A DNA stretch of 33,492 nt from Fictibacillus gelatini DSM 15865 (GTDB lineage Bacteria > Bacillota > Bacilli > Bacillales > Fictibacillaceae), in assembly GCF_000430745.1 (NCBI RefSeq), contig NZ_AUMP01000003.1, positions 1 to 33,492 of the forward strand. Direction: 5' to 3'. The notes under the pieces were generated by a model. That model did no database searches and was not told the origin of the DNA. It worked only from the letters and a program-made list of their open reading frames with translations. Made by a program: the position numbers and the translations under genes. Each line of letters opens with the position of its first letter. The first letter of the stretch is position 1. Below are positions 7,328 through 14,301 of this stretch, piece by piece.

Positions 7328-7936
7328 ATGGCTTTTGAATTACCTGCATTACCTTATGCTGCAAATGCACTTGAACCTCATATTGATGAGCAAACAATGA
7401 ACATCCACCATGACAGACATCACAAAACTTATGTGGACAATTTAAATGCTGCAATTGAAGGTCAGGCTGAACTAACTAGCAAAAGTATTGAAGAATTAAT
7501 TTCTAATTTAGATGCAGTACCAGAAAACATTCGCACTGCTGTACGCAACAATGGTGGCGGACATGCAAACCACAGTCTGTTCTGGGAAATCTTAAAGCCA
7601 GGTGGGGCAAAAGAGCCAACCGGAGCTCTTGCTGATAAGATCAACAGCAAATTTGGAAGCTTTGATAAATTCAAAGAAGAATTTGCAAATGCTGCAAAAG
7701 GCCGCTTCGGTTCTGGATGGGCATGGTTAGTTGTTAACAATGGAGAGCTTGAAGTAACAAGCACACCTAATCAGGATAACCCATTAATGGAAGGGAAAAC
7801 GCCGATTCTAGGCCTTGACGTTTGGGAACATGCCTATTATTTAAAATACCAAAACAAACGTCCGGACTACATTAACGCATTCTGGAATGTAGTTAACTGG
7901 GATGAAGTAGCAAAACGTTACGAAGAAGCAAAATAA
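7328..7936 (+). CDS. sodA: Superoxide dismutase, Mn type
   Basis: This 202-residue cytoplasmic enzyme converts superoxide to oxygen and hydrogen peroxide. The N-terminal helical hairpin contains the metal ligand region ([15 protein letters not shown], first His near residue 27) and [14 protein letters not shown] (second His). The C-terminal alpha/beta domain holds GSGWAWLVV and the signature [13 protein letters not shown] with the Asp and His ligands. Length and sequence fit the Mn family of Bacillus. A strong AGGAGGAG site precedes the ATG. It is monocistronic, with its own terminator, and matches the B. subtilis position before yqgE. Confidence 0.97.
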   Translation: MAFELPALPYAANALEPHIDEQTMNIHHDRHHKTYVDNLNAAIEGQAELTSKSIEELISNLDAVPENIRTAVRNNGGGHANHSLFWEILKPGGAKEPTGALADKINSKFGSFDKFKEEFANAAKGRFGSGWAWLVVNNGELEVTSTPNQDNPLMEGKTPILGLDVWEHAYYLKYQNKRPDYINAFWNVVNWDEVAKRYEEAK

Positions 7937-7945
7937 AAAGATGTT

Positions 7946-7980
7946 AAAAATCCGTTGTCTTAAAAAGCAACGGATTTTTT
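7946..7980 (+). terminator. sodA terminator
   Basis: AAAAATCCGTTG pairs with CAACGGATTTTT, ending in a T-run just after the sodA stop. Confidence 0.92.
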
Positions 7981-8067
7981 CATGCAATAGTATCCAATTT
8001 CAATATATACGAATAGCCCTTTTTTTAATGAGAAAACTACGATTGTATTAAAAAGGGGCGGTTTTAA

Positions 8068-9348
8068 ATGAAAAACGGTAAAAAGCTTGGGAATTTAATA
8101 TTGACAAAGGATCTTCTTCTTCTTTTAGTCGTGGGGGGGTTATTTTATTTAAGCACTTCATTATCAAACACGTTTGTTAACATTTATCTTTGGAAACAAT
8201 CCGGTAACCTTGTTGATATTGCTTTATACAATTTGTCGATTGTTGTCGTACAACCTGTTTCATTTTACTTTGCAGGAAAGCTGGCTAAGCGAATAGACAG
8301 AGTCATCATCATTCGGATTGGTGTGACCATGTTGTCGATATTCTACATAACCGTCTTGCTGTTGAACCAGCACGCCGATCAATTTATGCTTTTACTTGGC
8401 GGGTTGCTTGGACTGGGGCTCGGGTTTTATTGGCTGGCATTTAATGTTTTAACTTTTGAAGTGACAGAACCGGATACGAGGGACTTTTTTAACGGTTATT
8501 TAGGTGTTCTTTCCTCATTTTCTGGAATGATTGGCCCATTATGTGCAGGCTTGCTAATTTCAAAAATGAATAAATTTACAGGGTATAATGTGATTTTCAG
8601 CTTATCCCTTTTTTTATTCGTTGCCGCGGTACTCACCACCTTTTTTTTAGGCAGGAGAAAAGCGGAGGGAGATTACTGTGTCAAAGAAATTTATAAAGCC
8701 CGCCAGGTGAATAAAAATTGGGGAAGAATTTTAAAAGCGCATTTTCTTCAGGGAATGAGGGAAGGAGTCTTTGCTTTCGTTATTATTATCTGGGTGTATA
8801 CAGCATCGAAAAGCGAAATGGCTCTTGGCACATTCAGTTTTGCGCAGTCCGCCGTTTCTTTTGTTTGTTACTATCTTGCGTCGCGTATCATTACGCCTAA
8901 ACGCCGGAAAGAAGCTATTTTTCTAGGTGGTTTGCTTCTTTTTATAACCCCTTTTTTATTGCTTTTTAAACTATCGTTTCCATTGCTGATGACTTATGGC
9001 ATTATTGTTTCATTTGCTTTTCCGATCTTGCTTGTTCCATATGTTTCATTAACATATGATGTCATTGGACGCTCAAAAAATGCCGGGAAGATGCGAATCG
9101 AATATGTAGTTGTTCGCGAATTGTATTTGAATGCCGGACGAGTTTTTTCGATTGTCGTATTACTCTTTACGCTGTTGTTTGTAAAAAGTGAGACAGCCAT
9201 TCCTGTTTTGCTCCCGGTCCTCGGGGCTGGCCATTTTTTCATCTATTTTTTTGTCAAACCGATTCATTTATCGAATCCCAAAAATAGAAATGCCATGGAG
9301 GAAGTTGCGGAAAATTTAGCAGATGGCGATGGTCGGTCAAACCTGTAA
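8068..9348 (+). CDS. yqgE: MFS transporter YqgE
   Basis: This 426-residue protein has about twelve hydrophobic segments and no signal peptide, the layout of a major facilitator transporter. The first segment follows a short basic N-terminus, and a charged loop near residues 195-225 (GRRKAEGDYCVKEIYKARQV) separates the two six-helix halves. LGGLLGLGLGFYWLAFNVLTF resembles the middle of the N-half. The substrate is unknown. The ATG at 8068 follows AAAGGGGCGG. The position between sodA and pbpA matches YqgE of B. subtilis, on which the symbol rests. Confidence 0.85.
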   Translation: MKNGKKLGNLILTKDLLLLLVVGGLFYLSTSLSNTFVNIYLWKQSGNLVDIALYNLSIVVVQPVSFYFAGKLAKRIDRVIIIRIGVTMLSIFYITVLLLNQHADQFMLLLGGLLGLGLGFYWLAFNVLTFEVTEPDTRDFFNGYLGVLSSFSGMIGPLCAGLLISKMNKFTGYNVIFSLSLFLFVAAVLTTFFLGRRKAEGDYCVKEIYKARQVNKNWGRILKAHFLQGMREGVFAFVIIIWVYTASKSEMALGTFSFAQSAVSFVCYYLASRIITPKRRKEAIFLGGLLLFITPFLLLFKLSFPLLMTYGIIVSFAFPILLVPYVSLTYDVIGRSKNAGKMRIEYVVVRELYLNAGRVFSIVVLLFTLLFVKSETAIPVLLPVLGAGHFFIYFFVKPIHLSNPKNRNAMEEVAENLADGDGRSNL

Positions 9349-9413
9349 TGATATTCTTTTGAATTACTTATGAACCATGTTAAAATTATTTCAGTATAAT
9401 TTTTGTTAAAAAA

Positions 9414-9447
9414 ACGACACCACTTTAAAAAGTTGGTGTCATCATTT
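9414..9447 (+). terminator. Terminator between yqgE and pbpA
   Basis: GACACC (9416-9421) pairs with GGTGTC (9435-9440), extended by ACTT with AAGT, and is followed by ATCATTTTT. Its presence rules out the upstream TTG at 9403 as the pbpA start. Confidence 0.75.
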
Positions 9448-9465
9448 TTCGCAAGGGTGGATGGA

Positions 9466-11475
9466 ATGCAGAAAAAAAAGAAAAAAAGTCATGTTCCGTT
9501 TCGGCTAAACGCCTTATTTTTATCCGTTTTTCTTCTTTTTTCAATCCTTATTTTCCGATTAGGATATGTCCAAATTGTAAAAGGGGCTGAATATAAACAA
9601 ACGTCAGATCAGACGGATAATGTAACGACAAAATTGGATGCGCCGCGTGGTAAAATATACGATAGGGATCACCGGGTAGTTGTAAATAATAAGCCTGTTT
9701 ATTCGATTACCTATACGCGAATGCAAAATTCGACGGCTGAAGACCGTCTGAAGCTGGCAGAGAAGCTTTCTCACTTTATTCATAAAGATACGAGTGAAGT
9801 AACAGAAAGAGATAAAAAAGACTTTTTCATTCTATTGCATAAAAAAGAGGTAGAAAAAAGAATAACTGCGAAAGAAAAAAAGAAATTGAACGATGATCAA
9901 ATTTACCAGCTGGAATTGGACAGGGTGACCAAAAAAGATCTTGATCAGCTAACTGACCATCAATTAGAAGTGCTTGCGATCAAACGAGAATTGGACGGTG
10001 GCTACAGCATGTCGCCGCAAAGGGTAAAAGTGGGCGTTACAGAAAAGGAGATTGCGAGAATCAGCGAACATTTAAAAGAATTGCCAGGAATCGACATAAA
10101 GCCTGATGCCCAGAGGGATTACCCGTTTGGCAATTCATTTAAAGGAATTCTCGGACAAGTAAAGCAAATTCCGAAATCAAAAATGGACTATTATTTAGCA
10201 AGAGGAAATGATAGAAATGATCTTGTCGGGACTAGCTTTTTAGAAGAACAGTATGAATCGGTGCTAAGAGGAAAAAAATCAAAGATCGAGTATATGACAG
10301 ATAAAGCAGGAAATCCAATAGGCGATCCGATCGAAAAGAAAGGAGAACGGGGCGATGATTTAGTATTAACCGTTGATATGGATTTCCAAAAGAAAGTCGA
10401 AAACATTATTGAAAGTGAACTAAAAGAATCGAAGTCTGGAAGTTTCGCCTATGCTAACAGGGATCTGAAAGAAGCGTATGTCACGGTGATGAATCCGAAT
10501 ACTGGCGAAATCTTGGCGATGGCTGGAAAACAATATGATCCGAAAACCGGACGCTATAAAAATGACCCGTATGGGAATGTTTACGACTCCTTTGCAGCGG
10601 GATCGGTTGTTAAAGGGGCAACGGTTTTAGCAGGGCTCCAATCTGGCGTGATAACGCCAAATACGCATTTTTATGATGCCCCATTAAACTTTGGGGATGG
10701 ACGTGTCATGAAATCCGTAGAGAATATGGGCAGTATCGGACCATTAACGGCCCTTGAGCGGTCATCTAATGTTTATATGTGGAATATTGCGATGAGACTA
10801 GCTGGTTATGATTATAGTAAAAAGCGGTTTATCCATGAAAACGTTGAGGGGGCTTTCCGCACGCTCAGAAATACGTATGCCCAGTTTGGTTTAGGTGTTC
10901 CAACTGGGATTGATTTACCGTCAGAAGCAACCGGTTACCATACAGGAATCAGCGATGATCTTGCGCAGGCGATGTTTTTTGCAATTGGTCAATTCGATAC
11001 GTACACACCGCTTCAGCTTGCTCAATATGTCTCAACGATAGCAAACGACGGATACCGGATGCAGCCTCATCTTGTCAAAGAAATAAGAGAACCTTCTGAG
11101 GATCCAAATAAACTAGGTAAACTCGTTACACGCATCGAACCGAATGTGTTAAATCGGATCGATATGAAAAAGTCTGATATTGAGCTTGTCCAAAAAGGCT
11201 TTAGGTTGGTAATGTCTGGGGCTCACGGGACAGCAGCCCCACGCTTTTCACATAAAAGCTATTTGCCTGCGGGTAAATCAGGTACGGCACAGGTTGACAT
11301 CAAAACAGGAATGGATAACCGAACATTAATTGCGTATGCTCCGTATAAGCATCCGGAAGTTGCCATTTCTGTCGTCGTACCGAACGTTAGAGCAGATACA
11401 CCGAACTATGAAATTGGTGAAAAAGTATTGGACACTTATTTCGAGATGAAGGATAAGGGTGAACCAACTAAATAA
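9466..11475 (+). CDS. pbpA: Penicillin-binding protein 2A, class B transpeptidase
   Basis: PbpA cross-links peptidoglycan during cell elongation and spore outgrowth. This version has about 669 residues. A short lysine-rich cytoplasmic tail (QKKKKKS) comes first, then one membrane anchor (LNALFLSVFLLFSILIFRL), then the extracellular dimerisation domain with the class B mark RGKIYDRDHRVVV, and finally the transpeptidase. The active-site motifs are all present: SVVK (serine nucleophile, in AAGSVVKGATVL), SSN (ERSSNVYMWN) and KSGT (AGKSGTAQV). The ATG at 9466 follows AAGGGTGG and lies after the upstream terminator. Gene order yqgE-pbpA-pstS is as in B. subtilis. Confidence 0.95.
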   Translation: MQKKKKKSHVPFRLNALFLSVFLLFSILIFRLGYVQIVKGAEYKQTSDQTDNVTTKLDAPRGKIYDRDHRVVVNNKPVYSITYTRMQNSTAEDRLKLAEKLSHFIHKDTSEVTERDKKDFFILLHKKEVEKRITAKEKKKLNDDQIYQLELDRVTKKDLDQLTDHQLEVLAIKRELDGGYSMSPQRVKVGVTEKEIARISEHLKELPGIDIKPDAQRDYPFGNSFKGILGQVKQIPKSKMDYYLARGNDRNDLVGTSFLEEQYESVLRGKKSKIEYMTDKAGNPIGDPIEKKGERGDDLVLTVDMDFQKKVENIIESELKESKSGSFAYANRDLKEAYVTVMNPNTGEILAMAGKQYDPKTGRYKNDPYGNVYDSFAAGSVVKGATVLAGLQSGVITPNTHFYDAPLNFGDGRVMKSVENMGSIGPLTALERSSNVYMWNIAMRLAGYDYSKKRFIHENVEGAFRTLRNTYAQFGLGVPTGIDLPSEATGYHTGISDDLAQAMFFAIGQFDTYTPLQLAQYVSTIANDGYRMQPHLVKEIREPSEDPNKLGKLVTRIEPNVLNRIDMKKSDIELVQKGFRLVMSGAHGTAAPRFSHKSYLPAGKSGTAQVDIKTGMDNRTLIAYAPYKHPEVAISVVVPNVRADTPNYEIGEKVLDTYFEMKDKGEPTK

Positions 11476-11484
11476 AAAAGCAAC

Positions 11485-11514
11485 AAAAAAGTGCGCTTTA
11501 AGCGCACTTTTTTT
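11485..11514 (+). terminator. pbpA terminator
   Basis: AAAAAAGTGCGCTT pairs with AAGCGCACTTTTTTT just after the pbpA stop. Confidence 0.93.
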
Positions 11515-11560
11515 CATATTGGGGAAAGCTAAAGAGTAAAAAGATGAACGGGTGAAAACG

Positions 11561-12493
11561 ATGAAATTTGTTAACATATCGCTCATTTTGCTGTTTCTGT
11601 TTTTATTTCCTTCAGGTGGCGCTTCTAGCGGGAATGAAAAGCTAAACGGGGAAGTGAGAATCAATGGCTCATCAACCGTCTTTCCCATCATGGCAGCTGT
11701 TTCAGAGGAGTTTCGCTATCGCTATCCGCTTGTTAAAGCTCCTGTCGGCATTTCCGGGACGGGAGGAGGTTTTGAGAAATTTTTAAAAGGGGAAATTGAT
11801 ATCAGTAGTGCTTCAAGACCGATTAACGAAGAAGAAAAGAAAGTGGCAGCTAAGGCGGGCATTCGTTACACGGAATTTCAAATCGCATATGATGGTTTAA
11901 CGATCATTGTCAAGAAAGATAACAATTTCATTGATTTTTTAACGCTAGAGGAGTTGCGAAAAATTTTCAGCGAATCGTCTTTCATCAAAACATGGTCTGA
12001 TATCCGAAAAGGGTGGCCGAAAAAAAAGATCGAAGTGTATAGTCCGGGGGCAGATTCAGGAACGTATCAATATTTCGAAAAAACGGTTCTTCAAAATCAC
12101 CCGATCAGGCATGACGTGCAATTTTCGGAAGATGATAATGTCCTTGTTCACGGGGTAGCAGCATCCAATTATGCGATCGGCTATTTTGGATATGCGTATT
12201 ATTCAACAAACCAAAATCGGTTAAAAGCGATTCCAGTTGACAGCGGTTCTGGGCCTGTTTCCCCGAATGCAAAATCGATCAAATCAGGCCAATATTCACC
12301 GCTGTCTCGTCCGCTATACATTTATGTAAACAATAAAGCGATCAAGGAACGCAAGGCCGTTTATTCCTATGTGAAATTCGCGATTACATACGGGGGCAAG
12401 CTTGCTTCATCAAAAGAAATAGGATATGTGCCGCTCCCCAAGCGCCAATATGAATGCCAATTAAAAAAACTAAAAATGCTGAAACGTTTGTAG
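11561..12493 (+). CDS. pstS: Phosphate ABC transporter substrate-binding protein, PstS-like, orphan
   Basis: PstS-like proteins bind phosphate outside the cell for the PstCAB importer. A signal peptide ([18 protein letters not shown]) opens this 310-residue protein. The binding-site motifs follow: [30 protein letters not shown] and [12 protein letters not shown]. There is no lipobox cysteine near the cleavage site, so membrane attachment is unclear. No pstC, pstA or pstB gene follows; the next gene is convergent. In B. subtilis pstS at this place heads a pst operon. This copy may be an orphan remnant or serve a role other than uptake. A GTG nine bases upstream (11552) is an alternative start. 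Confidence 0.85.
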   Translation: MKFVNISLILLFLFLFPSGGASSGNEKLNGEVRINGSSTVFPIMAAVSEEFRYRYPLVKAPVGISGTGGGFEKFLKGEIDISSASRPINEEEKKVAAKAGIRYTEFQIAYDGLTIIVKKDNNFIDFLTLEELRKIFSESSFIKTWSDIRKGWPKKKIEVYSPGADSGTYQYFEKTVLQNHPIRHDVQFSEDDNVLVHGVAASNYAIGYFGYAYYSTNQNRLKAIPVDSGSGPVSPNAKSIKSGQYSPLSRPLYIYVNNKAIKERKAVYSYVKFAITYGGKLASSKEIGYVPLPKRQYECQLKKLKMLKRL

Positions 12494-12494
12494 T

Positions 12495-12526
12495 AAAAAG
12501 AGGAACCTTTTAAGGTTCCTCAAGTA
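12495..12526. terminator. Bidirectional terminator
   Basis: GAGGAACCTT (12500-12509) pairs with AAGGTTCCTC (12512-12521). It lies between convergent genes and overlaps the stop codon of the minus-strand gene. Confidence 0.8.
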
Positions 12527-13008
12527 ATTGTGTCAGCGAGTTTTTTATATGTCATTTTACTATTCACTTTATATTTACCGGCCCTGACAGCACCTTCAAG
12601 TTTGTGTTTTCGCAAGTATTTTAAGAAGTCATCTCCGTCTTTAATGATTTTATGTTTTTCCAAGAAATCACAAACTTCACTTGTAGCCATTCCTTTAGAT
12701 ACAGTTAATGTCGCTTTTTCGACAGTTTCTTGTTTTGGTTCTTCTTTTTTTTCTGTTGGCTTGGCATTTTTTTCTGGTTGATTTGTTTCAGTATTGGCAG
12801 TTGTAGTTACCGTTTTTTGTTTTTCAGTTAAAGCTTTCAGTTCATCATTGGAAATAGCTACTTGATTATGATCTTTTAAGTATTGATCTACTTCTTCGCT
12901 AGATAAATTAGCATTATTTTTCGTATCGGATGTATAATAAATAGCTGCAAGAATTCCGGTGGCTACAATGATCCCCGCTGCAAATGCGCGTATTGTCGTA
13001 CTGTTCAT
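12520..13008 (-). CDS. Membrane-anchored protein with partial MltG/YceG-like domain
   Basis: This 162-residue protein has an N-terminal membrane anchor (AFAAGIIVATGILAAIYYT), a Thr/Glu/Lys-rich linker (about residues 60-95) and a C-terminal domain (ATLTVSKGMATSEVCDFLEKH to KLADTIT). The C-terminal domain resembles the small LysM-like subdomain at the front of endolytic transglycosylase MltG. The catalytic glutamate domain of MltG is absent, so it is probably a wall-binding or regulatory protein rather than an enzyme. AAAGAGGGATCC precedes its ATG. A similar short protein (possibly YqzC) sits near pst genes in B. subtilis; I am not certain of the name. Confidence 0.75.
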   Translation of the reverse strand: MNSTTIRAFAAGIIVATGILAAIYYTSDTKNNANLSSEEVDQYLKDHNQVAISNDELKALTEKQKTVTTTANTETNQPEKNAKPTEKKEEPKQETVEKATLTVSKGMATSEVCDFLEKHKIIKDGDDFLKYLRKHKLEGAVRAGKYKVNSKMTYKKLADTIT

Positions 13009-13033
13009 TATAGGATCCCTCTTTAATTATAGT

Positions 13034-13228
13034 TTAATTATTTTTATCATTAATCATGATCTCATCTTCTAAAATCTTTAGCTTTTTATTTACCTGGTAC
13101 ATTTCCTTCATTAATTGTATCGAGAAATTCTCTAATTGAACTTCCAGGTTATTGCTTTTATCCTTTTTAATAGACACAAGCAATAAAATGACTCCTATTA
13201 ACAATAGTCCGAAAATTGCGTATTCCAT
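13034..13228 (-). CDS. Small membrane protein with coiled tail
   Basis: This 64-residue protein has one N-terminal membrane helix (YAIFGLLLIGVILLLVS) followed by a charged helical tail (VQLENFSIQLMKEMYQVNKK) that could form a coiled coil. I do not recognise a family. It lies 25 bp upstream of the MltG-like gene on the same strand, so the two probably form an operon. The ATG at 13228 follows GGAGGATATT; the longer frame beginning at 13249 overlaps this site. Confidence 0.7.
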   Translation of the reverse strand: MEYAIFGLLLIGVILLLVSIKKDKSNNLEVQLENFSIQLMKEMYQVNKKLKILEDEIMINDKNN

Positions 13229-13249
13229 AATATCCTCCTCCAAAAGCAT

Positions 13250-13623
13250 TCTACACTATATCTTTATATCATAGACTTGTCTTTCATAGTATAATTTTCG
13301 CCAAATCTCGTCAAAAAATCTATGATTCCTCGCGCTTCCATTCCTTTAAAATCCAATTATTCCAGCAGTTATGTAGATTCCTGTAGATTTTTTGGTTTAT
13401 TTAGAATATTGCTGTAAAATCGTTGGAAAGCAAACGGTTCCAAAAAATTTACAATGTTAGAAAAGGCAGATACGCTCTATTGTCTACATTTTTCTACATT
13501 TTTAGTTTATTGTGAGGAATTCCTATCGATGTTATGATTGCTTCGAATCTCGGAAACAAACAATAATACGTTCTTATGGACGTTAATATATTGATGTAGA
13601 GACTAATTAAGAGGTGAAAAAGC
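13250..13623 (+). promoter_or_regulatory. 374-bp intergenic control region with TGTAGA boxes
   Basis: No gene is seen. TGTAGA occurs at 13372-13377, 13382-13387 and 13595-13600, and its complement TCTACA at 13483-13488 and 13493-13498. Each pair is spaced exactly 10 bp start to start. A TTGGAA (13423-13428) to TTCCAA (13438-13443) inverted repeat lies between the two pairs. These look like operator sites for the glucan operon to the right or the small genes to the left. Confidence 0.5.
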
Positions 13624-14289
13624 TTGATTAACGAGATTGTGAAATTAAAAGAAGAAGGTCTGACTCTTCAGCAAATTGCTGAAAAAATGAATACGACAGT
13701 AGGAAAGGTACAGTACAGGTGGAATAAGTACCGGCTGAAAATGAACCATTCAGCTAAACTTGCCGAACTTCCGGAACGCGAGAACGATCAAAAAGAGGAA
13801 CTTCATGAGAATTTCGAATGGACGATACCCCCCGAATATAATGAGGATGATCTATTTTCAATGGTTCATTCACCTACCGCTATTTTCGCTTATTGGAGTC
13901 TATCTGATTCAAAACGACATATGGTTGAACATCATTTCCGCACTCCGTGGCAATCCCTGCCAAAACGTTTGAAAGTTTATGATGTGACTGATATTGAGTT
14001 TCACGGGCATAATTCTCATCGCAGTTTTGAAATAGAGTTGCCTGAAATGACGAATAATTGGTTTATAAGAGGGCTTGAGCCGAACCGTTCATACTGTGTT
14101 GATCTTGGAACGAAAACGTTTGACGGCAGCTTTTTTACTATTTTACGGTCCAATACAATTGAAACCCCGAGAATCGAAGCCGATAGTTTACAGGCTGAAA
14201 AAGTGCTGAATTGGAAATCGGGAAATGTAGCAGAGCCGGAATGGCTTGAAAATTTCTGCAGCTATTCATATTACCAAAAAATTAGATAG
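13624..14289 (+). CDS. HTH-DUF4912 protein, first gene of the glucan operon
   Basis: This 221-residue protein starts with a predicted helix-turn-helix (residues 1-40, LKEEGLTLQQIAEKMNTTVG) that could bind DNA. A DUF4912 domain follows (residues about 65-185, from YNEDDLFSMVHSPTAIFAYW). DUF4912 is a beta-rich domain of unknown function that I recall next to GH57 and glycosyltransferase genes. It may sense or bind the polymer and regulate the operon, but that is inference. The start is a TTG at 13624 after AGAGGTG. The next gene begins 12 bp after its stop, so they are co-transcribed. Confidence 0.8.
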   Translation: MINEIVKLKEEGLTLQQIAEKMNTTVGKVQYRWNKYRLKMNHSAKLAELPERENDQKEELHENFEWTIPPEYNEDDLFSMVHSPTAIFAYWSLSDSKRHMVEHHFRTPWQSLPKRLKVYDVTDIEFHGHNSHRSFEIELPEMTNNWFIRGLEPNRSYCVDLGTKTFDGSFFTILRSNTIETPRIEADSLQAEKVLNWKSGNVAEPEWLENFCSYSYYQKIR

Positions 14290-14301
14290 GAGTTTACTAG
14301 A

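Noticed and set aside
9403-9465. Longer N-terminus of pbpA from TTG 9403
   Set aside because: The stretch contains a terminator hairpin, and AAGGGTGG precedes the ATG at 9466.
12530-12781. Plus-strand frame opposite the MltG-like gene
   Set aside because: It is low complexity, the complement of the Lys/Glu/Thr-rich linker, and has no binding site.
12520-13008. Calling the MltG-like gene an active lytic transglycosylase
   Set aside because: Only the front subdomain is present; the catalytic glutamate region is missing.
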